Shown here piece by piece: positions 1-12,391 of a stretch of 64,000 bases of DNA. Location of the stretch: positions 5,704,001 to 5,768,000 of the forward strand of contig JBAJFE010000014.1 in assembly GCA_037903355.1 (NCBI GenBank), written 5' to 3'. This DNA comes from Trichuris trichiura. Lineage: Eukaryota > Nematoda > Enoplea > Trichinellida > Trichuridae. Under the pieces are notes generated by a model. That model was not told the origin of the DNA. It worked only from the letters and a program-made list of their open reading frames with translations, and did no database searches. The translations under genes and the position numbers were made by a program. Positions within the stretch are counted from its first letter, which is position 1, and each line of letters starts with the position of its first letter.

Positions 1-949
1 AGGATACCTGTGAAAAAGGCCAAATAGCTTATATTCTACCCGCTAATTTCGTTCTGCCCCTTGAATTTCTTCCGGAACGGTATTCATACCTAGTGATCCT
101 TCGAAGCTTGGTACTACAAAATCTAGCCACGAGAAAGGGACATCAGTGAGACTGCGCTTGTCCAATGGCGCCAGCCGTCAGAGTCCAGGCCGTTAAATAC
201 AAGAAAGGATGAAAGTAAGATACCCTTTCTTTAAACGCCTGGGAATCACCTTGCTTTAATGAGCTAAGCGACGTACTGGAGCGCGGAATGGATACAGAGC
301 AGGGGAAATATAAAATACATAGGCGCACATAAGCAGATATAGTGAACATCACACGGAACATATCCACATAGAGCAAAACGTCCACGGCAGAAACGTTTGG
401 GGCATCATGCATCAATTTACCCACTTTCTGTAGGTGGACTGGTCCTAAGGTTTCTTGAACTTGTTAGTAGAGAAACTTTTCTCCTTAAACTGTTAGGCTC
501 CGCAGCTGCCGGAGCTTTATTTAAAACATTGTTATAGGAAGCTGTCTCTCCCTTTTCTTCGCTTTATCGAATAAATCTTGTAGCGGCTTCGACAAAACCG
601 TTATTCCTCGTGTAACCATGATGCCACGTGCCATGGATGGATCGTATTCAGCAGTTATATTCTTTAGGGCCTGAGCTTGCCAGAAAATACTGGCAAGCAA
701 TCTCAATGTGGTCATATAACTTAGGAATTAAAATTTCATTGCGATAAGCATATACTCATCAGATGACCTGGTGTTAGCAAGCCTAATGGTTTTATACTAA
801 TCTTAAGTCAACCGCATTTAGTCTGCCATGCTAACATAAATATCGAGTTTTATTACTCATACATATCGTTTACCGCTGAAGTTAATTTTTGGAAAGGAGA
901 ACAGATGTATGTTTCAGGATAATAGATATGTATCTATGATTGGCTCTGT
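1..949. other. No recognisable gene
   Basis: Short overlapping open frames on both strands (longest 93 codons) show no motif I recognise, no convincing splice structure and no repeat shared with the rest of the window. I see nothing supportable here. Confidence 0.5.
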
Positions 950-2010
950 TTCAGTGCATAACCCAAAGGATACATCAGGCAGCTTAAAGTAGTGGCAGTA
1001 GAAATAATGCGGCCTGGTGTAGAATCACATTTGAACCCTAGCGGAGGCGAGGATCAACTGCCTCAGGAACACGCTCTCAGTCTTTCTTCACTTTTAGCGA
1101 GTAAGGTGATATCATCCGCTTAAATTAAATTATTAATACTTCTTTCTGGGACTTTGATTTTTTAAATTTGGATTCATTCTGGCATTTCTCATGGCCGTAC
1201 TCAGCATGTAAATTAAACAGATAGGGTAAAGGTGGGCAACCTTGCCCCGCTTCTTTCTCAACCGCAAACCAGTCTGCCGTTCCACGCGCAGTTCAGAATA
1301 GTGCTTCTTGATTTGCGTACAGGCTCTTCATGAGAGCGGTAAGACGAGCTGCCACTCCCATTTTCTGGAAGACTTGATGCAATCTGTTGTGATCCACGCA
1401 ATTAAACGCAATGGCGCAGTCGATAAAAGCAGAAATAGATGGCTTTCTGAATTCTTCTACTTTCTGCATAATCTAACGAATGCTGACAATTTAGTCTCGA
1501 GTTCCTGTATCCCGTGAAAAGACTGGCTTCTGGTAATTCTCCGTTTCGACATACTGCTAAAGTCTAGCTTGCAGAATCTTGAGCACGACCTTGCTGGCAT
1601 GTCAGGTCAGTCCGATTCTCTTATAATTCAGACATTCCTGGGCCCTGCCCTTCTCAGAAATTGAAACATAAGTTGATCTTGTCTATTCCAATTTCCATTG
1701 TTTAGCTTTGCAAATTTTTTGACATACGGAGTACAGCACCTTAGCACCATCTCCTTTTAGGACTTTGAATAGCTCAACTGGGATTTCATCGTGCCCAGAG
1801 GCACTATTATTGCTTTATGCTTCTTAAGACCCATATGACTCGCTCTCTAACATATCCTGGTCAAGGTCAGCAACCATGTTATCATGGCTTTCAATGGCGT
1901 TAATATCATTCTTACCGAGTGCTGTAGTGTACTCACTCTACCTGCTTTTAATCCTTTCTATGTCGGTCAAGTCCTTGCTGTTCCCGTCTTTTATTGCGCT
2001 TGTTTTCGCA
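950..2010 (-). mobile_element. Decayed RTE-like LINE reverse transcriptase
   Basis: Translated in the minus direction with frame changes, this stretch shows the order of blocks typical of the non-LTR reverse transcriptases of the RTE group. A block IPVELFKVLKGDG lies near 1790-1750, followed by FIDCAIAFNCVDHN near 1430-1390, LYANQEA near 1320-1300, LFNLHAEYAMRN near 1220-1190 and the catalytic-site block ADDITLLA near 1121-1097. The Asp-Asp pair of the polymerase active site is therefore still readable. Stops and frameshifts separate the blocks, so this is a dead copy. The N-terminal endonuclease is not seen, and the part beyond 2010 is too decayed to follow. The RTE assignment rests on remembered block similarity, not on an alignment. 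Confidence 0.65.
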
Positions 2011-4114
2011 TAGAGCAAAATGCGCGCATAGAATGAAATTTGACCTTCCCTGGTGCGTCTTACTTTCTCGTAAAGGTATCTCTCTGGTCCTACTCAACCT
2101 ACTACGTTGTTCTTTTTGCACTGCCTCTCTTTGCTATTTTTCAGAATTCTGCATTCAACCGCGAAAATCGTTCGCGTTCACTTCGTCATTCCAGTTCCTG
2201 TCTTTTCTCAGATGCTTATAGGATCTCCTATTACAGCCAAGTCGCTTCCTTACTGTTCTTCTTCTATGGAATGGTTCTTATTTTCATTTCCTGTACAATG
2301 TTGCGAACTTAGCTCCACAGTTCTTCAGCCATTCCATTCGTGAGATGTAGGCCTTTGAATTTGTTTTTATTTCCATTGCACATTGGTGAGGAACGTTTTC
2401 CACGTTGCATTTGCCTGGCCATCGGCTTTTCTCATTGCCTTCAACTCCAGTCTGATCAATAGCAATAGAAAAGTATTCAAATCGTGATGATGTGGCTTTC
2501 AACTGTTGTTTCAGATCAATGAATAGTGTTCCTGAGTAATGAAATATCGCTGAATCAGTGTGTTTCCTCTACACACAAAATTTAAGCCGTTTTCAGAAGG
2601 CATTGTTTTATGAATTCTCATTCAGTGCACGATTTCTCATTCGAGATGGTCATTTTGCTTAGTTCGTAGCTTGCAGTAGCGGAGGCAAAATTCGCTTTCT
2701 CAGTTTTCGTCGAACAGTTCTGCTACTGGCATAGGTTAGCCTTGATTGCTTTGATCTTGAGACACACACAAGCCTCCAAATTTGCCATAAGATCGATTAT
2801 TCCTCTCATAATGTCTTTCAAATTTTATTCTTTTGGCGTGTCAGTGCTGTCGTTGCAAATTAAACAATGTATCCTTCGATTCACAGTCGTGCAAAAATAC
2901 TGTAACTGCCACTTTTCTTGAAACGCATCCTTTCTTCGTTGAGATTTCTTTTAGCTGAAAGAGCAATAGCCGTTTTAGAGATGACCCCTCTTATTTCAAA
3001 AGACTTCCAGCAACGAACAAATCCGCAATATCCGCCTAGATCTAATTGAAAATAGTACCGTCTTAATGGGAGATAGGTTTCCTTTTTCTTGTCACAGCAA
3101 CAAAAATCGACTAACTGAAGTCACTCTCAATGAGGCCTGCTCGTATATAAAACACGGATCGCAGCTCCACATGCCTTAGATACAAGGTATGGCATTTTAG
3201 CATTCCTTCTCTGCGGCCCGCCAGTTTAACACACCTACCACACGAGACGTTATGAATCGAAAGTTCGGAAGTCGTGAGGTTCCTTTATCCGATTGACTGT
3301 GCAGGCCACGTAGCTGACTGAAAACAGTTGTCGACAGGGACTTTACAGAAGCGCTAAACGTACCATTACTCACGCGTCTATATCGCTTCATTTCAAACAG
3401 TAGGTTGTAATGGCAAAGAAAGTTTGCACTAAGAGAACCCGTCAAAGAACGTCGGTGATGATGGATGTCCGGGGCACCAGTTTGCTAAGGTGGAAATCGA
3501 CCGTCAGGCGATGCATGCGGCAAGTTGCTATGCGCTCACTGTTTACAACGATTAAATATGGCCGTGACGAGATAGCACTCTGGTGAAACCGTGAACGTTG
3601 CAGAAGACTAACCTGTGAACCTGTGATGACGAGGAAGGATGTACCACAGCGATGGTCAGTAACGATGAAGAGGCCGCAGTCAGTAGTTTTCGGAGATCGT
3701 ACCGCGTCCTGCGTGTGGAATAGCACAACTACACGGCTTCTTCCAGGAACGCAAGCATTTGCACCGCTGCAGTTGGCGCTTAGGGTCTTTTTCTCAAAGC
3801 CCTGCAAACGTACAATATGTCACGGAAGTAAAATGCGAAAAATAGGTAAACTGATGCGTCAGTAAACAAGTCGACTGCAGTAAACATGACGTAGTGAAGT
3901 CAACAGCTAATTTTTAAAAGTCGTTTCTTCGCACGAAGATGGCTCTGTTCTTTTCTATGGAAGGCCCCTACTAACATTATGAGTGTTTAAAGAAAACATG
4001 TAGCCCATAATTAGTCCTATGTAACGCCAGTGACCAGCTGCTTGAACCAGTTTTTTTTATCTGCTTGCTTTTCTGTGCTAACCAAAGCCTGCACTTATAA
4101 GCAGCATAAACTTG
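2011..4114. other. No recognisable gene
   Basis: Several open frames of 70-121 codons overlap on both strands, the largest on the minus strand at 3442-3807. None has a domain, a repeated residue pattern or splice sites that I can support. The first 200 bases may be further decayed LINE sequence. Confidence 0.4.
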
Positions 4115-4397
4115 CAGGAAAGGCTGCGAAAGTTTCATTACGGAATTATTCCCGTCTAATGTGTTAAATAACTCCGGAGCTTTCGGGTCGACCGAGACCC
4201 GTCTTCAGCGGTTGTGAGTTATGGATGTAACTTGTGCGCGTGACTTGAGTCTTCTGTCGTTTTCATGGTTTAAAGCGGGTGTTTTAAAGTTCTTTGTTGG
4301 TGGTCTTCTGTTTGTATGGTATGTAATTTGTCCGTTTTTGGCATTTTTTCATGTGCGGTGATTATTTCTTCTTTCACTTGCTCCATGTGTTCTTGTA

Positions 4398-5348
4398 TCA
4401 CGTCCAATTATGGAGCAGCAGTCGTAACGCGTCACTATATTTGTCCAGAATTTCACTTACATCTGCTCCTTGGTCGCGGTTGTATGTGTGGTTGTGTCTT
4501 ATGTAAAGGGCTTCTTTGATTCTTCTTAATCGTAGGTTCTTTTCATAACATAAGACTTTTGGGTTGAGCGTTTGGTTACATTGTGTGGCATGTTCTGCCA
4601 CAGCAGAGGCCTGTTTGGCTTTTTCCATGGTGATTATCGGGTTTAAAATTGGTCTTCCTCTTTGTGTAGTTCCATAGCCACTGCTATTGAGCAGGGCCTT
4701 CGCATTGTTGTAACTTGCAAGCTTTTTTAAATGTTCATTAAATCTATGTTCTAAAGTGTTCCCTGTTTCGCCAATATAAATTCCTGAGCAAGAGCATTCG
4801 ACTGCGTATACTAATCCTGTCTTCTTGTTTGTTGGGATTTTTGTTTTGTCCGAGCGAAGAATTGATCTGAGGTTAGGGGAGCTCTTGAAGAAGACTCTGA
4901 AACCTAACGTTCTTCCTAGCCGGGTAATTTTTTCTCCTAAGCTTGCCACATAAAGAATAACTGAGCAAGGCTGGTGCGAAGCGTTTTCTGCACTAGATTT
5001 ACGTTTGCGAAGCTTGTAGTTAAATACTTGGCTAATAAAGGACCTGGGATATCCGTTCTTGTAGAAAATTTTTCGAATGTGGTTGAACTCTGGTTGAAGA
5101 TATTCAGGACTGCATAATTTCATTGCTCGGTCAATCATTCCGGAGAGGATACCACGCATTACTGATCTGGGGTGACGTGATGAAAAGTTGAGGTACTGAT
5201 CCGTGTGCGTGGGTTTTCTATATACTCTGGTTTTTAGCCCATCGTTTGTGCGAATAATTAAAACGTCTAGAAAGGGTAGGGTGTTGTTGTCTTCTTTTTC
5301 CATTGTGAAAGCGATTTGGTTCGGGCGGATGTTGTTGAGGAATTGCAA
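4398..5348 (-). CDS. PLE polyprotein C-terminus: RT thumb + GIY-YIG endonuclease
   Basis: An open frame of 316 codons. The first part, with LPFLDVLIIRTNDGLKTRVYRKPT, resembles the C-terminal (thumb) region of Penelope-like reverse transcriptases. From about residue 165 comes a GIY-YIG nuclease: GLVYAVECSCSGIYIGETGN has the GIY (here VYAVE) and YIG (IYIGE) halves with an intervening Cys-x-Cys, followed by RFNEHL. Further on, HATQCNQ and RRIKEALYI follow, the latter holding a probable catalytic Glu. The known role of this domain is to nick the target during insertion. The polymerase catalytic core is missing, so the frame is a 5'-truncated remnant. Translation in the host is doubtful. The listed start codon is only the first Met in the frame. 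Confidence 0.75.
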   Translation of the reverse strand: MQFLNNIRPNQIAFTMEKEDNNTLPFLDVLIIRTNDGLKTRVYRKPTHTDQYLNFSSRHPRSVMRGILSGMIDRAMKLCSPEYLQPEFNHIRKIFYKNGYPRSFISQVFNYKLRKRKSSAENASHQPCSVILYVASLGEKITRLGRTLGFRVFFKSSPNLRSILRSDKTKIPTNKKTGLVYAVECSCSGIYIGETGNTLEHRFNEHLKKLASYNNAKALLNSSGYGTTQRGRPILNPIITMEKAKQASAVAEHATQCNQTLNPKVLCYEKNLRLRRIKEALYIRHNHTYNRDQGADVSEILDKYSDALRLLLHNWT

Positions 5349-5366
5349 AAATTGCTCTTCCTGTAA

Positions 5367-5754
5367 TGAACATTTAAAAAAGCTTGCAAGTTACAACAAT
5401 GCGAAGGCCCTGCTCAATAGCAGTGTCTATGGAACTACACAAAGAGGAAGACCAATTTTAAACCCGATAATCAGCATGGAAAAAGCCAAACAGGCCTCTG
5501 CTGTGGCAGAACATGCCACACAATGTAACCAAACGCTCAACCCAAAAGTCTTATGTTATGAAAAGAACCTGCGATTAAGAAGAATCAAAGAAGCCTTTTA
5601 CATAAGACACAACCACACATACAACCGCGACCAAGGAGCAGATGTAAGTGAAATTTGGACAAATATAGTGACGCGTTACGAATGCTGCTCCATAATTGGA
5701 CGTGATACAAGAACACATGGAGCAAGTGAAAGAAGAAATAATCACCGCACATGA
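5367..5754 (+). pseudogene. Inverted second copy of the PLE GIY-YIG C-terminus
   Basis: The translation EHLKKLASYNNAKALLNSS and the part after it repeat the last 130 residues of the opposite-strand PLE frame almost exactly. The copy lacks the GIY and YIG motifs, which lie beyond the inversion junction near 5367. It shifts frame after VSEIW, where the other arm reads VSEILDKY. It is the mirror arm of the palindrome, not an independent gene. Confidence 0.8.
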
Positions 5755-5966
5755 AAAAATGCCAAAAACGGATAAATTACATACCATACAAACAGAAGAC
5801 CACCAACAAAGAACTTTAAAACACCCGCTTTAAACCATGAAAACGACAGAAGACTCAAGTCACGCGCACAAGTTACATCCATAACTCACAACCGCTGAAG
5901 ACGGGTTTCGGTCGACCCGAAAGCTCCGGAGTTATTTAACACATTAAACGGGAATAATGTTGAGTT

Positions 5967-6070
5967 TCTTTTACGGAATTTTGTCCCGTTGATAATATTT
6001 TTATTATTCCGTAGCTTCCGGGTCCAACGAGACCCGTCTTCAGCGGTGTTAATATAAAGCAATGACGTAA
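5967..6070 (-). repeat. Extra PLE end with hammerhead-like motif
   Basis: A third, diverged copy of the PLE end directly abuts the palindrome. It again has TTACGGAATTT-TCCCGTT and then, on the minus strand, CTGAAGAC GGGTC loop GACCC GGAAGCT (6013-6045). The GAAA box is changed to GGAA here, so the motif is decayed. Tandem pseudo-LTR copies are usual for this class. Confidence 0.6.
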
Positions 6071-8039
6071 CGTAGGTCAGATCTTTGTTCAACATTGAGA
6101 CAGAATTCTTTATATATGGCAGTCAAAAGCGATGGTTTGAGATACAAACGTATGTCTGGCTCCATATTGTTGCCTTCTTTTCTGCCAGACGGATGTTCTT
6201 CATAAACATTTGAAACACTCGAACTCTCTTTAAGCACGAGTTCTCCTCCAGAACTACAATCATTTTTTTAAAAATCAGCCAGGATGTTAATTTATATTTC
6301 CAAATTATTTCCATTTGCTAGCATTCGCTTTTGGTTTAGACATTTTTACAACTGCAGCAGCGTTTTCCTTTCTAATTCTGGGCCACAGGGCATCGAAAGC
6401 ACCTGAAAGTCATCCCCGTCAGCCTCGTCTGTTAAGATTACTACTGCCATCTTTAACTTTGATGGTTCGAAGCGTTTAAAATGAATTTCTGGTTGTGGAC
6501 TCGGTTTTCTATAAACGCTTTTTTTCAGTGGGGTTGAATCAGCATGTCGAGAACTTCATGTCGACGATTGCCAAAGTTGTCTCATAATCTTCCTCTATCT
6601 CTCACAAAAGCGCATTACCCCTGCCAATGAGATTTATGACAAAGACCATCGTGCTTTGTGTTCCGCTGTAAGCGCTACAGCAGGGCCAGGAGTGGTGTCC
6701 CAAGGAGCGTTGAATGTTTTGAGGCACGTAGCCTTTGAAGCAGAAAAGCGTTGCAAGAAGATTTTTTCACCTGTTTTCTCAACGTGGATAACTTTTTTAA
6801 AGTAAAATGCAAACTTGCTGGTAAAAACGGGACCCGCGAACCAAAGCGCGTCGCCGAATGAAACTTTCGCTCTTCATCTTTCTTCGTAAAATGTTAATCT
6901 GAAACCCAGTTTTCTTTAGGTAGCAAAAGCGGTACGAATGGGAATCTTTCTGAAAATGGAAGTTTGGAAACGTGAAAGGCCTTAAAAAGGAAACCTGTAT
7001 TAAATATTAGCGCTGAAAAAGAAAGAAAGAAGCCACCTAACGAAGTAACGCATTATTCAACAGGAACAAGGTTACGCAGTGACTACAGTACAGGTATCAA
7101 TGAACATCTTTATCAGCTGCGACAGCATTGGAAACATGCAATCTAATCTTGTTTATGCCCGGTACTGATGGTTTAGTGCTATTCAATACCAACGTAGAGT
7201 AAGGATGTACCACCTTTTTGCCTAGTTCATCATTTGCTACTGTAGTGAGAAGAAGGGCATAACCAATGACAGCTGGGGTCATTTTGCTCAGTATTCTTTT
7301 CAGCAGGTGCACCTCAAATGCTTTCGCGTAAACATGCGCTTCGTTTGCCCGAGCGGATTTGCAGTAAGGCGCCGCTGCAACTGTCCCCGCTCAGCGAAAA
7401 TTTACAGAAAAACAGCTAGATCAGGTTGGTCCAGACGCGAGTTCTACAGGAATAAAAGACACGCATTCTTTGGTAAGAATGAACAGTTAATCTCTTAAGT
7501 GAAGGCGGCAAACGCTCCTTGAGTTTTAAACAAGTAGGGAATGTGGGTTCTGCTGCATTAGTTATTCCGTTCTGCTTGACCATGCAGCGAACGGCGAACA
7601 ACAGTTTTCCTGAAAACCGTCGTTTTTCTGCAGGAGCAGTGTACTTTGGACGTTGTTTTCGCACGCCAACACGGAAATCGCGCCTAGGCCCTTCAAACGA
7701 TACATGACCAAAGTTTTTGTGATGCTCACCTGGGGGAAGGTAGACAGCTTTTTGGATATTCCCAACTACGAACTCCCTAACGTGACAGTGTTTTCGATTG
7801 AAAGAGGTGAAAGGAAGACTTCCTTTTCAGAACACCCTAATCGTTCTTTCGCAAACGAGAATAAGACATACCAAGAACCGAAAATAGAGGCGTTAAGATA
7901 AATACGTCGATCTTACCGCACATCCGCACTAGGTCATGAATGGAGTACTCTAAGGCACGGCTAAGATCGCGCATTAGTCATATGCGGCCGTGATATTTGA
8001 GACAGGGACTTGGGCACATTTGGCGGACTTTTGTGGAAA
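6071..8039. other. No recognisable gene
   Basis: Only short, mutually overlapping open frames (62-82 codons) with no recognisable motif. I see no repeat shared with other parts of the window. Confidence 0.4.
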
Positions 8040-8400
8040 ATGGATACCCTGTCCATCTTACGAACTCTATAATTTGGTGTACGTTGGAAGGTCGAATCAG
8101 ATAGAAATCATCTGGTTCAAGTCCGCAGATTATTAACCCTTACTACGCGGGTTTAAAAGAGGGAATCAACCGACTTGGAAATAAGCTTGGCTTTAGACTT
8201 TGGTCCAAAGCAAGTTCAAGGCACAGTTCTATCCTCCGCAGTGGCGAAGAGAAAGTATCGATGAATCGATACCCCGGGGTAGTAATCAAATGTAAATATT
8301 CGGCCATATGCATTGGGAACACGGGGAATACCTTATCACAGAGTCATCAGGAGCAGTTGAGATCTCATTTGTGCAATTAATTTTCCCTTGTTGCTTGACC
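8040..8400 (+). pseudogene. Decayed PLE GIY-YIG fragment
   Basis: With stops tolerated, the plus strand reads GINRLGNKLGFRLWSKAS, then SILRSGEEKV, then SAICIGNTGNTLSQ. This parallels the intact minus-strand PLE frame near 4700-4950 (KITRLGRTLGFRVFFKSS, SILRSDKTKI, SGIYIGETGNTLEH). It is an old member of the same or a sister PLE family with the YIG motif changed to CIG. No terminal motif is seen beside it. Confidence 0.65.
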
Positions 8401-10480
8401 CAGCTTAGGGCACCTATGTGATTGCGGACTTGTAGTAGCGAGTAGTGAGAACGGCAGTGGAGACACTATTCTAAATGAGCACCAACAGTTGCTGGCTCAC
8501 TCCACGGAGGAACAAGTTAACAAGGAAGTCACCAGCATTTTCAATAGGCCACCTAAACCTAAACCAAAATTTTAACAGAGACGTTATTTATTTTTTTCTA
8601 TTTACGACCACCGTGCGGTTTTCACTTTACACAGAAAAGATATGGGTCCAACGTCTCAGTTGTCTTAATTATCGGTTTAGTATAAGTTGTCTTCAGAAAC
8701 TGTTTCCGAACTTCCGGTTTATGTAAAAAAGTAATGAGCAACGAAAGCTTAAACAACGAATAATGTGAGCAATAGGCCGACTTTAACCAGTACCCTCTTT
8801 CCCTAACTTTTAGTTTACATAGAAAAAGTATGACAAATATCTCGGTGTTAAGTTTTGGTTTAGGCTGAGGTAGCCTATGGAAACTGCTGGCGAATCACTC
8901 GTTAACTTGTTCATCGATGGAGTAAGCAAGGAACTGTTAGCACTCATGTAGAAGTGTGTTGACACTGGCCCTCTTATTATTCGCCGCCAGATGCCCGCAT
9001 TGACATTAAACCACCAAAGTAGGTCAAGCAGCGTAGGGGAAAATTAATTGCCCAGGTTAACTTAGGCATTGGCGTGACAAGACGAAAAGTGCTTGTTCAA
9101 TAAGAAGCAACATTAAAGGTCGCCCTTGGAACCTGCGTTTTTCGCTGATTCTGCAGGGTTGCACCACGGCTGGTGAGCACGAAGTAGGAAAGATCCAAAA
9201 TTTTATTTAACGCGGAAGGTTTGGCACGAATTAGCAGCGGAAAGCTAGTGCTCATTGCGCTAGTTGTTAAGGTAGCAAAGCACCAGTGGCTTAGTCCGCG
9301 TACTGCTGGGTTCGCAGGCAAAGTTCGTGCAGTTACTTCGAGACCGATGTGGGCATGAACGAACGCGCTGTTGTCGTGTGGAGGGAAATGATAGCAGACT
9401 CGCTGCTGAGAATCAGAATGACATGGGAGGATCAGGATTAACTCTTCAAGTGGGCCAGAGCGCCTTTTCGGAAAGGAAGAATAGCCGTGGCATTCTTACT
9501 CACCTGAGTGTAGCCGCGGGTTCAACTGCAGTCGCCAAGAAGTGACGGGGAAACCGCAGCCTGTCAAACCATAGTTACACGCACCTGCGTGCTGACTGCT
9601 CTGCGTGTTTTGTTCACTGGCGGATGGGTGCAAACATGAAGGCAGTGGAATTGCTTCAAGTCCCACTGAAGTCCAAAAATAAAAGCTCCTGGCGGCTCGG
9701 ATAGGTGCACGGTGGACGCGCATTTGTCCAAGTACATGTAGCACGGAAGACGCTCGCTGGTGAAGACGCTGTCTGGAAAATCATTGAACCTACGGGCAAT
9801 ACTGGCCATCCCGATCACTATTGCGTGTACGTTTTTCATGCTTTACTAAGCTTTGTGGTTGTTTCTTTGCTGAACTATTGTAGCTGGCGGGAGGGAACTA
9901 TCGTCCGTCCCTTTTTCCTGTGGTTTACAGCCTGAGCATACGTTGGTTAGGCGAGCGAGAAAGTGATGTTAGGATAGGTTAGGTCAGAGGAGCAGGTGCG
10001 GTGTAAACGATCGAGCTATGTTTCTGCAGAAATGTCATAATGTGTAGGAGCAGGTGCAGCAGGTGGTACTGCGGCTCTGCCTTTGCCTAAGCAAACAATA
10101 CAGGCCGCTGAAGTGGCTTTGCCTATCCATTTGAGAGTATTTGACATGAACTTAGAAAGGGAGCACTGTGTAGGGAAACCCATGGTAAGAATGGTTGTTT
10201 AGTTTACAAATATTCTCTACCTTAAGAACTTCTAAAATTTTCGGATAGTGATCCAGGTGTCTTCGTTGTAGTCTCATCTGACTTTCATGGGGGTGCAAAG
10301 TTATAAGTAGAAAAGAAAAGCTCTCGTATTTATTATTATTATTATTAAACGGTAGTCCCTTCGCTTTTCGTGAAATATAGTGAATTGAGCCTCAATGATG
10401 ATGCTAGAAATTACACGACTGCCCAAGGTAACAATAAGACTTCCAAAGTCTCCTCGGGACGCAACTCGTACATCACACTA
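8401..10480. other. No gene; repeat segment and microsatellite
   Basis: No coding region is supported. About 8990-9200 is a diverged repeat also found at 44780-44985, sharing a GGAAAATTAATTGC core and, further on, GAARTAGGAAAGATC. A (TTA)n microsatellite lies at about 10330-10346. Confidence 0.5.
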
Positions 10481-10569
10481 AAATAATTTTTCCGTTTCAT
10501 GCTGAGACATTTAATGATAATTCATTTGTGAGAGGAAATAACACCTGAGTCACTCACTGATAAGAGGAT

Positions 10570-11110
10570 ATTATAGGTCATCCCTTGAACACAGGGTGCT
10601 TCGTAACGGGATTGCGTTTCATGTTTCTGAAGACCTACGGCTTCTCCCGTTCTTGTGTTAGTATCTGCAATTAAACGAAACAATTGCTCTTCCAACGAAT
10701 GGATGCGCGATTATTAGGAAAAATTTAGAATCAAGCTCCACCACCTCACTGACGACGGAACTAGAGCGTTCCAAAAGCTTTGAACAATAAAAAAGTTGAG
10801 TGCGTTGATATCTGTACTTTTCTTAATAACGGCTCATCCATCCGTTGGTAGAGCAGTTGTTTAGTTTAATTACAGATAACAGCGCAACGAAAAACGGGAA
10901 AAGCCGTAGAAGACCTTACAACCAATTCAGAATCAATGCACTCAGCTTATTTCAGAGGATAGAATTAGAGCGTTCCGAAAGCTGTGAAATTTACTGAGTG
11001 CGTTAGTTCTGAATTTTTCTAATAATCGTTCATCCATCCGTTCGTAGAACAATTATTTCGTTTAACTGCAGATACCAACACAAAGATGGGAGAAGCCACA
11101 GAAGACTTTC
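10570..11110. repeat. Three PLE pseudo-LTR copies (GGAAC subfamily)
   Basis: Copy one (10570-10735) is on the minus strand; copies two (10749-10925) and three (10956-11110) are on the plus strand. They share, in order, the motif CTGACGAC GGAAC loop GTTCC AAAAGC (10749-10779 in copy two), then TTGAGTGCGTT, the block TCATCCATCCGTT, a GCAGATAC or TACAGATAA box, and AGCCGTAGAAGAC. The same order recurs at 59036-59245, and weakly at 46890-47090. Head-to-head plus tandem arrangement fits PLE pseudo-LTRs. No protein-coding part of this subfamily is visible in the window. Confidence 0.65.
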
Positions 11111-11169
11111 AGAAACAGGTCATCCCTTATTAGCAAATTGCAGAAATTGCTTTATGTCGCTTTATCATC

Positions 11170-11330
11170 CCACCGCCATACTGTATACTTGCTGGCTGTC
11201 CTGTTTTGCGCTTGCGTAAGCCTGAGACAAAACATATGGTAGCTATTTTGGCTTAGGCTTAGGAAAAGGCAGGAAAAGATAATCAGTACGGCTGCGGGGA
11301 AAACGGCAGAACAGGACAATTAGCGTGCTT
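11170..11330. repeat. TTAGGC module, copy D (palindromic)
   Basis: A central GGCTTAGGCTTAGG (about 11250) is followed by AAAAGGCAGGAAAAGATAATC. To its left lies an inverted, diverged version (GCTGGCTGTCCTG, then GTAAGCCTGAG). The same flank beside TTAGGC tracts recurs at 21421, 37021 and 46630, so this is one member of a dispersed family. Confidence 0.5.
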
Positions 11331-11405
11331 GCCAGAAAGGAACCTGCATTTTTCAGACGGTGGGGCAGCTGAACGACATGGTATGAGTTTTCCAAAACTG
11401 TAGAG

Positions 11406-11720
11406 CAGTGATTCTCAAACCGTCGCTTAATGATTTTAGAGGGCACTGGAAACTAGGAAAGTGGCGAGGGAGGCTGCTGCCCCTGGGGGGTCCGCGAAGG
11501 CTGAGGATTGCACTATTGGGTAAGCTTTTGACCATGGTTTGTTCAGCGTCAGCTTGCACAAAACGCCAATAGGCCATAAAATGAAATGTACTTGTGGTTG
11601 AATCAGTGCTTTGGGCTCTCCAGTAGTACCTGTCGAACCAACACTGAAACTCCCGCCTGGAAATAGAGACGGTCAGACGGCGCGTGCTAAGTGTCATAGA
11701 GAACTTTTTGGAGGGCAAGA
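11406..11720 (+). mobile_element. Possible hAT terminus fragment
   Basis: CAGTGATTCTCAAACCG at 11406 has the form of a hAT terminal repeat (compare CAGTGTTTCTCAAACTG at 63734), and a GGGTCCGCGAAGGC block follows. I cannot find the partner terminus or an 8-bp duplication, so the right boundary is arbitrary. Confidence 0.3.
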
Positions 11721-12391
11721 GAAGGCCAGGGGGCGCTGGCGCGCAAAAAGTAGAGATGCTACGGTATAAAGTATCTTCTTTCTTGACATAAACAGTTGAA
11801 TCCTTGTCGATAGCACGTAATGCCTATAGTTAAGTAACAAATCCCAAAACAGCCGATAATGTCGTTGAAAACAGGATTATTTGTAAAGCGACCGTAGTGG
11901 TTCATCACTGTATGTCAAGGCAGTGTACTTTCTTTGTAATGTTCAAGGTATCTGCAATTGCCTGAAAGAGCTCCTGACCAGTGGGTGGTTGGATAGTTTA
12001 TTAACGCCAAACAGACAAACCGAACCATAAGTATCTCAGTGGTTTGGGAACCTTCTAGTTCGGTCATGAGCGATACAACGTGCTGCACTGCATCGTTGCA
12101 AAAACTGAGTCATTAGTAGATGTCCACGGAAAATGATTTGTCACTGTTGAGTCGCTTGTATGCCAATAAAGCTCTCAGGAAGTCTTTTCTGTCACAAGCG
12201 TTAAAGTGGTAAGGCATGAACCTAAAGCTGAGGACGAGAAAGAAATTTTTTGAAAGGACCATTACCATAAATTACCATATGGTTTGCTCAGCAAGAATAA
12301 ACTGATTTTTTTCCATTTAAAGTTCCACTAACCCGTCATCAAGTACTTGATATATAGATTTGTAGCAAGTCGACATTCTTAATAAACGTTT

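Larger units (their letters stand above)
4115..5966. mobile_element. Inverted (palindromic) Penelope-like element
   Basis: Two copies of the 3' part of one Penelope-like retroelement face each other. The left arm (about 4136-4740) is almost the exact reverse complement of the right arm (about 5367-5965). A unique centre of roughly 630 bases holds the end of the reverse transcriptase in the left copy only. The outer ends carry the PLE-end motif with the CTGAAGAC and GAAAGC boxes (4178-4210 on the minus strand, 5893-5925 on the plus strand). Inverted pseudo-LTR arrangements and 5' truncation are known in this retroelement class. The catalytic YxDD block of the reverse transcriptase is absent, so neither arm can be autonomous. 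Confidence 0.8.

Noticed and set aside
3442..3807. 121-codon minus-strand frame
   Set aside because: No motif, no splice sites, and it overlaps an equally featureless plus frame; length alone is not enough.
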